The notes: a model not told the origin generated them from the letters alone. A stretch of DNA of 64,000 nucleotides from Mariniflexile sp. AS56 (GCF_030552475.1 NZ_JAUPED010000008.1:172844-236843); one strand, 5' to 3'; numbered from the stretch's first letter, positions 28,667 through 37,365 are shown. Numbers and translations are program-made.

Positions 28667-29709
28667 TATTTATTAATGCCTTGAGATGACAAATACTGGT
28701 GATATTCTCTAGCATTTACATTATGCTGAGACAAGTTTTTTGCAAATTTATGAAATCCAAAACGCTTAGCATCTGCTGCAAAATAAAGGTATTGGTGTTT
28801 TTCAAAATTTAAAACGGCATCAATCGCAGAAATGTCCGGCATAGCGATAAGTCCTGGTGGTAAACCTAAATTTTTATAGGTATTATAAGGAGACACAATA
28901 TCTTTATGGATATTTAAAACACGTTTAATCACAGTGTTTTTATATTCTGGCAATTGATATGCAGCAAATTTTAAAGTAGGATCTGCCTGTAATGGCATAC
29001 CAATCCTGATACGGTTCATGTAAACACCCGCAATTCTTGGTTGTTCTGAAGCTTGTTTCGATTCTTCATACACAATCGAGGCTAAAGCGATAACTTGATT
29101 CCGCTTCAAACCAATGGCTTTTGCTTTTTCATTTCGAGCAGGCGACCAAAAACGATTGTATTCCTTAAGCATACGATCTCTAAACTGTTCAGCGGAAGTG
29201 TTCCAGAAAAACTCATAACTATTAGGCAAATACATCCCTAAAGCTGTTGCATTATTAAACTCGTATTTCGATAAAAATGACGCGTCTTTCATGGCATTTA
29301 GCAAGGAGACACTATCACTTTCTATTTGTGCACTAACGCGTCCTGCCAATTTTTCAATAGAATCTTGATTGTTAAAAGACAAGGTAATGGGTAAGTTTTT
29401 ACTTCGTATGGAATTAATAATATCGTTATTATTCATCCCCTTTGTAATGGCAAACCGACCTGCTTTAATATTCGAATGGTACTTTTTTTGTTTTGCAAGC
29501 GCATCAAACGTATTGATATTTTTCAACAAGGGTTCTAGCTGAAGTTTAACATCATTGTAAGTCGAATTTGATGGAACATATATATAAGCCGTATCATTAT
29601 TGAAGGCTGTATTGGAGTTCATCATGGTGTTGTAAACATAGTAAGCAAAATATGCTGCAATGGCCAACCCGATAAAAACAATGGCAAGAAGTATTTTTTT
29701 AATGTACAT
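28666..29709 (-). CDS. mltG: Endolytic peptidoglycan transglycosylase MltG
   Basis: Inner-membrane enzyme that cuts nascent glycan strands and sets their length. The 347 residues start with one membrane helix (about 5-27), then a LysM-like part, then the YceG catalytic domain: LASIVYEESKQ with the catalytic Glu, AGVYMNRIRIGMPLQADPTL and NTYKNLGLPPGLIAMPDISAI. Length is usual. It is 1 base from the GNAT gene and overlaps DUF2279. Clustering with dapF suggests a wall-synthesis operon. Confidence 0.96.
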   Translation of the reverse strand: MYIKKILLAIVFIGLAIAAYFAYYVYNTMMNSNTAFNNDTAYIYVPSNSTYNDVKLQLEPLLKNINTFDALAKQKKYHSNIKAGRFAITKGMNNNDIINSIRSKNLPITLSFNNQDSIEKLAGRVSAQIESDSVSLLNAMKDASFLSKYEFNNATALGMYLPNSYEFFWNTSAEQFRDRMLKEYNRFWSPARNEKAKAIGLKRNQVIALASIVYEESKQASEQPRIAGVYMNRIRIGMPLQADPTLKFAAYQLPEYKNTVIKRVLNIHKDIVSPYNTYKNLGLPPGLIAMPDISAIDAVLNFEKHQYLYFAADAKRFGFHKFAKNLSQHNVNAREYHQYLSSQGINK

Positions 29710-30234
29710 TTAATTATTTATAAGCTGAAATATATACTCGTTTTTATAAGAACCATTCACTAAGTTCCAATCTTTTTTTAATCCTATTTTTTGAAAACCT
29801 TGTTTGGTAAAAAGCTTAATACTCACATCATTTTCTTCTGAAACGTGACAGTACAACTGATGCAAGCCTAAATGCGAAAAACTATAGTTTATTAACAATT
29901 TTAAAGCTTCATTACCAAAACCTTTGGCTCTATCGTCCAAATTCTTTACTAATATGCCAACACCGGCTCTACTATTTTTAAAATCGAAATCGAATAAATC
30001 GATCATCCCCAAAGCGACCTCATCATAACTCGAAATAACCAAGCGTAATTGTTTCACTTCAAAAATATCTTTGTGTGATTGTTTTAAATACTGCTTAATT
30101 AAAAACTTAGAATAAGGCGTAATCGTATTACTTATTTCCCAAATAGATTCGTCGTTTTCAATGGTATGAATAAACTCCAAATCTTCAGGTTCTAAAGCCC
30201 GTAAATAGATATGTTCGCCTTTTAGGGTTATCAT
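29710..30234 (-). CDS. GNAT-family N-acetyltransferase
   Basis: A 174-residue acetyltransferase of the RimJ/RimL/SpeG-like group (LRALEPEDLEFIHTIENDESIW, GIDLFDFDF-like strand, RAKGFGNEALKLLINYSF, LGLHQLYCHVSEENDVSIKLFTKQGF). The acetyl-CoA loop RAKGFG is present. Substrate unknown; the WEIS and CHVSEEN features are like spermidine or ribosomal-protein acetyltransferases. The gene overlaps dapF by 4 bases and touches mltG. Confidence 0.92.
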   Translation of the reverse strand: MITLKGEHIYLRALEPEDLEFIHTIENDESIWEISNTITPYSKFLIKQYLKQSHKDIFEVKQLRLVISSYDEVALGMIDLFDFDFKNSRAGVGILVKNLDDRAKGFGNEALKLLINYSFSHLGLHQLYCHVSEENDVSIKLFTKQGFQKIGLKKDWNLVNGSYKNEYIFQLINN

Positions 30235-31004
30235 ATATCTCCTTTAAAAACAAATGATGCTGGCCCAATAAGCCAAACGTTTTTATAAACACCATTTTCT
30301 AAATCGAAACTCACCTTTAACTCGCCTCCTTGAACTTTTAACGTAATAAGGTTTTCGTTGGTTTGTTTAAGTGCATGCATTGCTAACGCCACGGCAGTAA
30401 CACCGGTTCCACAAGACAGAGTTTCATCTTCCACCCCACGCTCATAGGTTCTCACAGCAAAAATTTGGTCGTTTATTTTCTTTACGAAGTTTACATTGCT
30501 GCCTGCATCGTTATACGGCGCACCATAACGTATGCCCGCTCCTTTGGTTTTAATATCGAAATTTTCAATGTCCGCTTCAAACTGTACGTGATGTGGTGAA
30601 CCAGTATTTAGAAATACATGATTTTCATGTTTTTCAACCACATCGACATCTAACATTTGAAGTTTTACAATGCCATTATTAATGCTTGCATGGTGCAAAC
30701 CATCAATCGCTTCAAAAACAGCTTTGTCTTTAATAACACCTAATTGATTCGCAAAGGCAACTAAACAGCGCCCTCCATTACCACACATGGTACTTTCGTT
30801 ACCATCGGCATTGTAATACACCATTTTAAAATCTAACGTAGGGTGGTTTTCTAATAGAATTAAACCATCTGCCCCTACCCCAAACCGTCTGTCGCATAAA
30901 AACGCTACTTGTTTGGTGTCTTTTTTGTTGAACGTTTCCTGACGATTATCTATCATCACAAAATCGTTTCCTGTTCCTTGATATTTGTAAAAAGTCTGTT
31001 GCAT
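30231..31004 (-). CDS. dapF: Diaminopimelate epimerase
   Basis: Converts LL- to meso-diaminopimelate, the precursor of lysine and the peptidoglycan cross-link. The 257 residues contain the two catalytic cysteines in NESTMCGNGGRC and ETLSCGTGVTAVA, plus the N-terminal FYKYQGTGNDFVMIDN. I choose the ATG at 31004, which gives the family N-terminus MQQTFYKYQ; a longer reading to 31049 would cover the -7 promoter box at 31014-31021. First gene of the dapF - GNAT - mltG - DUF2279 operon. Confidence 0.96.
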   Translation of the reverse strand: MQQTFYKYQGTGNDFVMIDNRQETFNKKDTKQVAFLCDRRFGVGADGLILLENHPTLDFKMVYYNADGNESTMCGNGGRCLVAFANQLGVIKDKAVFEAIDGLHHASINNGIVKLQMLDVDVVEKHENHVFLNTGSPHHVQFEADIENFDIKTKGAGIRYGAPYNDAGSNVNFVKKINDQIFAVRTYERGVEDETLSCGTGVTAVALAMHALKQTNENLITLKVQGGELKVSFDLENGVYKNVWLIGPASFVFKGDI

Positions 31005-31013
31005 AATAAGCCA

Positions 31014-31021
31014 CAAAGATA
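31014..31021 (-). promoter_or_regulatory. -7 promoter box of dapF
   Basis: The minus strand reads TATCTTTG, an exact -7 match, 9 bases before the dapF ATG at 31004. It implies a leader of only a few bases and decides the start codon choice. Confidence 0.6.
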
Positions 31022-31088
31022 AAGAAGTCTTTTTACTTTTTAAGGGCAAACTACGATTTCAATTTATATAATATGGTTTGAGGCTTGT

Positions 31089-31171
31089 GCGTTAGGGGTT
31101 GCAGTGGAAAGCCCACAGCGAGGTACGAGCGAGGACTTGCAACGAAAAACCCGACCCTTGTGGTAACGCCC
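31089..31171. repeat. Interspersed fold-back element, copy 1
   Basis: A GC-richer island in the dapF-degP intergenic region. It is bounded by GCGTTA (31089-31094) and TAACGC (31164-31169), and inside it GTTGCA and TGCAAC can pair. The 24 bases at 31091-31114 match 18 of 24 bases of the element at 42107-42130. From memory, such GCGTTAGGG...GTGGAAAGCCC...CCCGACCC...TAACGCCC elements recur between genes of many Bacteroidota. Confidence 0.6.
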
Positions 31172-31224
31172 AAACAATTATTAACCTATTGGTTTAACAA
31201 ATGGCGTTGTGTTTGTTAAATAGG

Positions 31225-31253
31225 CGTTAAAGTGCGCGTTAAAAATCGTTAAA
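31225..31253 (+). promoter_or_regulatory. Three CGTTAAA direct repeats upstream of degP
   Basis: CGTTAAA occurs at 31225, 31237 and 31247, spaced 12 and 10 bases apart, roughly one helical turn. This is the layout of a regulator-binding array; the regulator is unknown. It lies 70-100 bases before the degP start. Confidence 0.4.
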
Positions 31254-31321
31254 GTTGAATTCTGGACTCAATAAATTTTTAATTTTAATCGTTCTTAAAT
31301 TAAAACTTAAACTGAATATTT

Positions 31322-32719
31322 ATGAAGAAGATATTATCATTAGTACTGGTTTCGGCATTAGGCGGCGCTTTGACCTTAGGTGGTTACAAAGCTTTTGTAG
31401 AACCAAAAAGCGAATTAGTTCTAACAACCTCCAATACAGATCCCACATTTTTACCCACTAGTAACGTGAGTAATTTAGCTTTTGAAACACCCGATTTTAC
31501 ACTGGCCGCAGAAAACACAGTGAATGCGGTTGTGCATGTTAAAAATGTATCGATAAGCTCGGGACAATTAAGCATGCAAGATTTATTTTCTGGCAGAAGT
31601 ACGCCACGTGCGCAGATGGGAACCGGATCGGGCGTTATTATAAATGCCGATGGATATATTATTACGAATAACCATGTTATTAATAATTCGGATGAATTAT
31701 CGGTGACCTTAAATAACAACAAAACTTATAAAGCTGAAATTGTAGGTACAGACCCTAAAACAGATATTGCGCTTTTAAAAATTAAAGCTGATGAAGATTT
31801 ACCATTTGTAACCTTTGCAGATTCTGACCAAGCTAAAATTGGCGAATGGGTATTGGCAGTTGGGAACCCGTTTAACTTAACATCGACCGTTACTGCAGGA
31901 ATTATTAGTGCGAAGGCAAGAGATTTGTCGGGCACAAGTTCGCAATCGTTTATACAAACCGATGCTGCAGTTAACCCAGGAAATTCTGGCGGTGCACTTG
32001 TAAACACGAAAGGGGAACTTATTGGTATTAATACGGCCATTTCGTCTCAAACAGGCTCTTATATAGGGTATTCTTTTGCTGTACCAAGTAATATTGCACG
32101 CCGTGTTATTGAAGATATTATGGAGTTTGGAAATGTTCAAAATGGAATTTTGGGTATTAGCGGTGGCTCGTTAAACAGTGCCTTTTCAGAAAAATTAGGT
32201 GTTAACGACACGGAAGGTATATATGTAGATAGTGTGGTTGAAGACTCTGGTGCTGAAAAATCGGGTATCAAGAAAGGTGATATTATTAAAGAGATTGATA
32301 ATGTGAAAGTTTCGAAATTTGCTGACTTAACAGGACATATTGGTGCTAAACGTGTTGGAGATAAAGTGACTTTAAAAGTATCTAGAGATGGAGCATTTAA
32401 AACGATCGACGTCACCTTAACCCGAAATGAAACCCTAACCTTGCCATTGGTTGGACGTGTTAAAAACGCAAAACAAGAGGATTTGAAAAGGTTTAAAGCC
32501 TCAAACGGAATCAAAATCATTGAGTTGGATGAGAAATATGCTGAATATTGGAAGAATAATGGAATCCAAGAAGGAGCTATTATCACAGCCATAAATGACA
32601 TTAAAATAAACTCGGTGGATGATGCACAGGAAGCTATTAAAAATAAATCGGCTTATGAACCTTTACGCATTGAACTAATAAATTCTAAAGGTGAAAAAGA
32701 ACGTTATAATTTTAGATAA
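31322..32719 (+). CDS. degP: Periplasmic serine protease/chaperone of the DegP (HtrA) family
   Basis: Degrades or refolds misfolded envelope proteins. The 465-residue protein begins with a signal or anchor segment (MKKILSLVLVSALGGALTLG). The trypsin-like domain has the triad His118 (TNNHVI), Asp148 (TDIAL) and Ser222 (NPGNSGGAL). Two PDZ domains follow at about residues 275-360 and 375-460. Length is usual for Do-type proteases. It stands alone with a 272-base upstream region and ends in a strong terminator. Confidence 0.96.
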   Translation: MKKILSLVLVSALGGALTLGGYKAFVEPKSELVLTTSNTDPTFLPTSNVSNLAFETPDFTLAAENTVNAVVHVKNVSISSGQLSMQDLFSGRSTPRAQMGTGSGVIINADGYIITNNHVINNSDELSVTLNNNKTYKAEIVGTDPKTDIALLKIKADEDLPFVTFADSDQAKIGEWVLAVGNPFNLTSTVTAGIISAKARDLSGTSSQSFIQTDAAVNPGNSGGALVNTKGELIGINTAISSQTGSYIGYSFAVPSNIARRVIEDIMEFGNVQNGILGISGGSLNSAFSEKLGVNDTEGIYVDSVVEDSGAEKSGIKKGDIIKEIDNVKVSKFADLTGHIGAKRVGDKVTLKVSRDGAFKTIDVTLTRNETLTLPLVGRVKNAKQEDLKRFKASNGIKIIELDEKYAEYWKNNGIQEGAIITAINDIKINSVDDAQEAIKNKSAYEPLRIELINSKGEKERYNFR

Positions 32720-32740
32720 TAAATCGATAAATTATAAGTT

Positions 32741-32782
32741 AATAACCTCTTAGAAAGAAATTTCTAAGAGGTTATTTTTTTG
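32741..32782 (+). terminator. Rho-independent terminator after degP
   Basis: AATAACCTCTTAGAAA (32741-32756) pairs perfectly over 16 bases with 32761-32776 across a GAAA loop, followed by a run of T. Confidence 0.93.
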
Positions 32783-32815
32783 TTAAAATAAGTTACGAAA
32801 ACGTTTGAGTTGTGG

Positions 32816-32823
32816 TATTTTTG
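32816..32823 (+). promoter_or_regulatory. -7 promoter box of the GAPDH gene
   Basis: TATTTTTG matches TAnnTTTG exactly, 33 bases before the ATG at 32857. No good TTG at 17-20 bases upstream. Confidence 0.5.
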
Positions 32824-32856
32824 CCGAAATTCACAACAACCTAAACTATTTAAGGC

Positions 32857-34305
32857 ATGCCTATTAACAAAAATTACGAGAAGGAATTAGCATTTCAAGC
32901 AGATCGTAGAAAATCTACCGTAGAATTTATAAAAATTGTAAGCGACCTGTGGTATGACAAATCTATTGAACTGGTTATTTTTAGAAATCAGTTAATTGAC
33001 CGAAACGTAAGTCAAATTCTAAACCTGCACGAATATGCTGGTAAATTTGTAGAAAAACCCATTTCTATTTTCGCATCGGTTGAAATCGCACAAGCGATTC
33101 AAGCCATGGATATTCCGCCAGCAAAATTAGATATTGGTAAATTAACTTATGAATACCATTTAGAAGATAACAAACACAATACAGCCCGTAGTTTTATAAC
33201 CGAAAAACTAAAAGGCGCACATAAAGCGGAAGATTTTAAACCCAAAAACGTAGTACTTTATGGTTTTGGTCGAATTGGCCGATTGGTCGCTCGAGAATTA
33301 ATGGCACGCACGGGAAAAGGGAGTCAATTACGCTTAAGAGCCATTGTAACGCGTGGTGCTATTGATGCTCAAACACTTGAAAAAAGAGCAGCTTTACTAC
33401 GTAATGACTCTGTTCATGGTGATTTTTCGGGTTCGGTTTCTATAGACGCAAAAAACAATGCTTTAATTATTAATGGAACTACGGTAAACATTATTTCGGC
33501 AAACGCGCCAGAAGATATCGATTATACCGCTTACGGTATTGATGATGCTTTAGTTATAGATAACACGGGGGCCTTTAGAGACAAAATAGCTTTAAGCAGA
33601 CATTTAAAATCGAAAGGTGTTGATAAAGTATTATTAACGGCACCAGGAAAAGAAATCCCTAATATTGTATATGGCGTTAATCATTTGGAAAATAGCCCTA
33701 ATACTTACGATATTTTTTCAGCAGCTTCATGTACTACTAATGCCATCACACCCGTTTTAAAAGTTATTGAAGATTCCTTTGGAATAAAAAGTGGTCATTT
33801 AGAAACTATTCACGCCTATACAAACGACCAGAATTTAGTTGATAATTTCCATAGTAAATACCGTCGTGGACGTGCTGCTGGTTTAAACATGGTTATTACA
33901 GAAACAGGCGCAGGAAGTGCCGTTGCAAAAGCACTACCACATTTAGCTGGCAAGTTAACATCTAACGCCATTCGTGTTCCTGTTCCCAATGGGTCTTTAG
34001 CTATTCTGAATTTAGAATTAAAAAATAAAACATCTCTTGAAGGAGTAAATAGCATTTTGAAAAAATATGCTTTAGAAGGCGATTTGGTTGAACAAATTAA
34101 ATATGAGCTAAGTGACGAGTTGGTATCTACAGATATTGTGGGCTGTTCGGCACCCGCGATTTATGATAGTAAAGCCACTATAATACGTTCTGACGGTAAA
34201 AATATACTACTTTATATTTGGTATGATAATGAGTATGGGTATAGCCATCAAGTAATTAGGCTCGCCAAATACATTGCCAAAGTAAGACGTTTTACATACT
34301 ATTAA
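32857..34305 (+). CDS. gap: Glyceraldehyde-3-phosphate dehydrogenase, long form
   Basis: NAD(P)-dependent glycolytic/gluconeogenic dehydrogenase. Of 482 residues, the last 350 are a normal GAPDH: NAD site YGFGRIGR at 135-142, catalytic Cys292 in SAASCTTNAITPV, His319 in IHAYTND and the C-terminal WYDNEYGYSHQ. The first 130 residues are an added domain, mostly helical, that I do not recognise outside this subfamily; it is known to me in Bacteroidota long GAPDHs. The cofactor choice and physiological direction cannot be read from sequence with certainty. It is transcribed alone, between two terminators. Confidence 0.94.
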   Translation: MPINKNYEKELAFQADRRKSTVEFIKIVSDLWYDKSIELVIFRNQLIDRNVSQILNLHEYAGKFVEKPISIFASVEIAQAIQAMDIPPAKLDIGKLTYEYHLEDNKHNTARSFITEKLKGAHKAEDFKPKNVVLYGFGRIGRLVARELMARTGKGSQLRLRAIVTRGAIDAQTLEKRAALLRNDSVHGDFSGSVSIDAKNNALIINGTTVNIISANAPEDIDYTAYGIDDALVIDNTGAFRDKIALSRHLKSKGVDKVLLTAPGKEIPNIVYGVNHLENSPNTYDIFSAASCTTNAITPVLKVIEDSFGIKSGHLETIHAYTNDQNLVDNFHSKYRRGRAAGLNMVITETGAGSAVAKALPHLAGKLTSNAIRVPVPNGSLAILNLELKNKTSLEGVNSILKKYALEGDLVEQIKYELSDELVSTDIVGCSAPAIYDSKATIIRSDGKNILLYIWYDNEYGYSHQVIRLAKYIAKVRRFTYY

Positions 34306-34345
34306 TTTAAAAAGTCTAATTTTCATTTTTCATCGTATATAACAT

Positions 34346-34370
34346 AGCCTCACTTTTGTGAGGCTTTTTG
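34346..34370 (+). terminator. Rho-independent terminator after GAPDH
   Basis: AGCCTCAC (34346-34353) pairs with GTGAGGCT (34358-34365) across TTTT and is followed by TTTTTG. Confidence 0.9.
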
Positions 34371-34432
34371 TTAAATTTAAACTGTTTATTAACTATATTT
34401 TTTAAATTAGTAAACCGAAAACCAAACTTAAA

Positions 34433-35065
34433 ATGAATTTTACCAAAGCATTCACATTATTAACCCTCTTATTTTCACTAACTCTTTTCTCTCAAACCAC
34501 AGATTCTGAAGATGATAAACTATCTTTAAACAGTGGTACCATTAATAACCAATTTGATTATGTTATAGAAAAATCGAATGGCTGGAGAGACCAACGTGGG
34601 CAATCATACAAAGTTATTAAAGCCTATTGGCTAAGTGACTTAAAAGCGCATGTATTAGATTCGCTACAAGCTGTTCAAAAAAACTTAGCAGCTACAGAAG
34701 TTACTGTTATAGCCCAAGCTCAAGAAATTGAAGCTTTAAAAACCAGTCTTGCAAATACACAAGGTAATTTAGACCAAACCAAAGACGAGAAAAACAACAT
34801 GCAACTCTTTGGCACACAAATGAGCAAAAGTGGCTACAGAGGCCTTATGTGGTCTGTTATTGGTGTATTATTAGCTTTACTTCTCTTCTTTATTTATCAA
34901 TTTAAAAATAGTAATGCAGTTACTAAAGAAGCGAAACGCACGCTTTTAGAAGTTGAAGACGAGTTTGAAGAACACCGTAAAACAGCTGTTGAGCGCGAAC
35001 AAAAAGTACGTCGCCAATTGCAAGATGAAATAAATAAACAGAAAACAATTAAAGCGAAAAAGTAA
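34433..35065 (+). CDS. Coiled-coil membrane protein of unknown function
   Basis: A 210-residue protein with a cleavable signal peptide (to about FSQTT), an extracytoplasmic region with the conserved stretch EKSNGWRDQRGQSYKVIKAYWL, a coiled coil (about residues 75-120), one membrane helix (about 135-155, LMWSVIGVLLALLLFFIYQF) and a basic, charged C-terminal coiled coil. In databases relatives often carry the misleading name tRNA (guanine-N1)-methyltransferase as I recall; nothing here resembles a methyltransferase. Role unknown. Followed by a terminator. Confidence 0.75.
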   Translation: MNFTKAFTLLTLLFSLTLFSQTTDSEDDKLSLNSGTINNQFDYVIEKSNGWRDQRGQSYKVIKAYWLSDLKAHVLDSLQAVQKNLAATEVTVIAQAQEIEALKTSLANTQGNLDQTKDEKNNMQLFGTQMSKSGYRGLMWSVIGVLLALLLFFIYQFKNSNAVTKEAKRTLLEVEDEFEEHRKTAVEREQKVRRQLQDEINKQKTIKAKK

Positions 35066-35093
35066 GCTTTATAGTTTTAATACATAACATACT

Positions 35094-35134
35094 AAAAAAA
35101 ACTGTAAATATATTTACAGGTTTTTTTGTTTTTA
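35094..35134 (+). terminator. Rho-independent terminator after the coiled-coil gene
   Basis: CTGTAAA and TTTACAG form the stem, flanked by A-rich and T-rich tracts that extend the pairing. The symmetrical tracts suit termination in both directions, including the LytTR operon from the right. Confidence 0.8.
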
Positions 35135-35150
35135 ATTAGGACACTTTAAG

Positions 35151-35879
35151 TTATACGCCCAGGCGTTTCACCACATAATCTTTATAGGTTTCTCCTATTG
35201 GTATTTGAATACCGTCTACAATAATTTTAGTTTTTTGTAGTGCCTTTATAAAATCGATATTCACAACAAAAGACCTATGTACCCGAATAAAACGAGCCGA
35301 TGGTAATTTATCTAGAATATCTTTAAAGCTAGAGAGTGTTAAAATAGCTTTATCGGACTCCGACGTGTATATTTTTATATAATCTTTTAAACCTTGTATG
35401 TATTTTATAGAATCGGTATTGATTTTAATGTTTTCATATTCTGATTTAACAAAAATAAAATTATCCTGTATGTTCGTTGAAGGTGATTCCATAACCACAT
35501 CACTTTTTACAGCACTCTTATTTTCTAATTCATATTTTTCTTTGGCACGAGTTACTGCCTTTAGAAACCTATGAAACGGAATGGGTTTTACCAAATAATC
35601 TGTCGCATTCAAATTAAAACCATCTAACGCGTATTGTGGGTAAGCCGTTGTGAAAATGAACTGTGGCATATTATCTAAAGTCTTCACCAAGTCAATACCA
35701 GTAAGGTTTGGCATTTCAATATCCAAAAAAATAAGATCTACTTTATGCTTATTTAAAAGCGTTATAGCCTCTAAAGGGTTGGTACATTTAACAACAATCT
35801 CAAGCCCTCCTATTTGATTTATATAAGATTCGATTACATCGATCGCTAAGGGTTCGTCATCAATAATTACACACTTCAT
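35151..35879 (-). CDS. LytTR-type response regulator
   Basis: A 242-residue transcription regulator. The receiver has the acidic pair in IIDDEP, phospho-acceptor Asp53 (FLDIEMP), FTTAY and KPIP; the LytTR DNA-binding domain follows from about residue 140 (FIFVKSEYENIKINTDSIKYIQGLKDYIKIY, RFIRVHRSFVVNI). I take the ATG at 35879, not the TTG one codon upstream; this ATG overlaps the kinase stop as TGATG. Targets are unknown; the adjacent kelch and DUF4270 genes are candidates. Confidence 0.95.
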   Translation of the reverse strand: MKCVIIDDEPLAIDVIESYINQIGGLEIVVKCTNPLEAITLLNKHKVDLIFLDIEMPNLTGIDLVKTLDNMPQFIFTTAYPQYALDGFNLNATDYLVKPIPFHRFLKAVTRAKEKYELENKSAVKSDVVMESPSTNIQDNFIFVKSEYENIKINTDSIKYIQGLKDYIKIYTSESDKAILTLSSFKDILDKLPSARFIRVHRSFVVNIDFIKALQKTKIIVDGIQIPIGETYKDYVVKRLGV

Positions 35880-36928
35880 CAACTTAATTTAAGCTCTAAA
35901 TTTACAATAAATCTGCTATCCTTTTCTTCTACCACCAAAACATGCTTATTGGGGTACAATAGTTCCAAACGTTCTTTAGTGTTTTGTAAACCAATACCAG
36001 AACTGTCTTTATCTGTTTTTCTATTACCAATAACATTGATACATTTAAAATGTAAATCCTGGTCGTTTACGTTAATTTCAATTTTAACTTCGGTATGCCC
36101 TTTAAAATCGGTTCCATATTTAAAGGCGTTTTCTATAAATGAAATAAAAAGCAACGGCCTTATTTTTTGGTTCGCTACGCCACCTCGTATATTCACGGTA
36201 ACATCTTTATTATTGGCAATGCGTAAACGTTGTAATTTTAAATAATTTTGAATATAGTCTAGCTCTTTAGATAATGGCACAAACTCACTATTTGTTTCAT
36301 ATAACATATAGCGCATCAATTCAGATAATGTGATGATGGCTTCTGGCGCATCATTCGATTTTTGCGTTGTAAGTGAATAAATACTGTTTAAGGAATTAAA
36401 CAGAAAGTGCGGACTTAGTTGATGTTTTAAAAAATGAAGTTCTGTGGATGACCTTTGTACTTCAATCTCTTTCTTCTTTCTTTCGTTTGTATTCCATTCT
36501 GAATAAATTCTTAAAGCAGCACCTGTTACTATTAAAAGTGTATTGAAAACAAACGGACCTATAAGCTTCATCCTAAAAAAAGAATCTGGTCTATTTCTTC
36601 CAAAGGAAGGATTAAAATCGAGATTTGGGTTTGGTCTCAATTCTGGCGCCAATTCATTCACCAAAACTGCCGATAGAATTATGAGCGACAAAACACTAAC
36701 CACATAAATAAGTGTCTTTTTTTTAAGTAAAAACTGGGTTACTAAAAAGGCGTAATTGATATAAAAAAGCAGCAAATGGCTTATTAAGGTAAATATAATA
36801 CGTTTTGTTAGAACCGCATTCCCTACTCTGGGTTGCATTAAACTAAAACAGATAAAAACAGCCAAAATAGAAACGTGTAATACTATTTGATTCCGTTTTA
36901 TACGGTCTGTAAAGTTTGTTTGTTCCAT
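35879..36928 (-). CDS. LytS-type sensor histidine kinase
   Basis: Inner-membrane kinase of 349 residues with four predicted membrane helices (about 15-32, 44-66, 74-91, 122-140). The His_kinase domain follows, with His174 in LSPHFLFNSLNS as the likely phosphorylated residue, and an ATPase domain (FIENAFKYG, SSGIGLQNTKERLELLY). It pairs with the LytTR regulator by overlap, and DUF4907 lies 4 bases upstream, so the three form one operon. Its ligand is unknown. Confidence 0.94.
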   Translation of the reverse strand: MEQTNFTDRIKRNQIVLHVSILAVFICFSLMQPRVGNAVLTKRIIFTLISHLLLFYINYAFLVTQFLLKKKTLIYVVSVLSLIILSAVLVNELAPELRPNPNLDFNPSFGRNRPDSFFRMKLIGPFVFNTLLIVTGAALRIYSEWNTNERKKKEIEVQRSSTELHFLKHQLSPHFLFNSLNSIYSLTTQKSNDAPEAIITLSELMRYMLYETNSEFVPLSKELDYIQNYLKLQRLRIANNKDVTVNIRGGVANQKIRPLLFISFIENAFKYGTDFKGHTEVKIEINVNDQDLHFKCINVIGNRKTDKDSSGIGLQNTKERLELLYPNKHVLVVEEKDSRFIVNLELKLS

Positions 36929-36932
36929 AGCA

Positions 36933-37265
36933 CTAATTTATGCAGTTTAATTTAATACCAAGGTTTTTCAACTCTAAAAGTGACACTTTAGGGTTCTCTT
37001 TACTATGTAATTTTTCTTTAACCAGATTGGCCACTTTTTGAGCATCTTGTTTACTGCAAAAAGACGAATTATTTTGTATAGTTGGAATATAATCTTGCTT
37101 TATTAATAATTTATTATTGTAACTAACACTATAACCATACCCTGTTTCCGTTTTAAAAACGGCTGTTTTAAAGGGGTCACTTTGGGTTTTTGCAACAATG
37201 ACACAAACTAAAATAGCACTTAAAATTAATACCACCGTGATAACATATTTTGATTGTTTCTTCAT
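36933..37265 (-). CDS. DUF4907 family exported protein
   Basis: A 110-residue protein with one N-terminal hydrophobic segment (about residues 8-26) and a small soluble domain. The features GYGYSVSYNNKLLIKQDYIPTIQ and SKQDAQKVANLVKEKL match my memory of DUF4907, which in Bacteroidota commonly neighbours kelch and DUF4270 genes. It contains two Cys in the domain (CSKQD and the C-terminal LNCIN). Function unknown; it may be the extracytoplasmic sensor partner of the LytS kinase, which has little periplasmic sequence of its own. That is inference. Confidence 0.78.
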   Translation of the reverse strand: MKKQSKYVITVVLILSAILVCVIVAKTQSDPFKTAVFKTETGYGYSVSYNNKLLIKQDYIPTIQNNSSFCSKQDAQKVANLVKEKLHSKENPKVSLLELKNLGIKLNCIN

Positions 37266-37282
37266 ACACTGTAAAAATTAAA

Positions 37283-37331
37283 AAATCCAAGGCACTAGTT
37301 TTTAAACCATAAAAAAACTGTGCCTTGGATA
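37283..37331 (-). terminator. Rho-independent terminator after the kelch gene
   Basis: On the minus strand ATCCAAGGCAC pairs with GTGCCTTGGAT, extended by A and T tracts, and is followed by TTTTTT. It separates the kelch gene from the DUF4907-LytS-LytTR operon. Confidence 0.85.
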
Positions 37332-37365
37332 ACAAAAAACTACTAATCAAATAATTTAATTAAAA

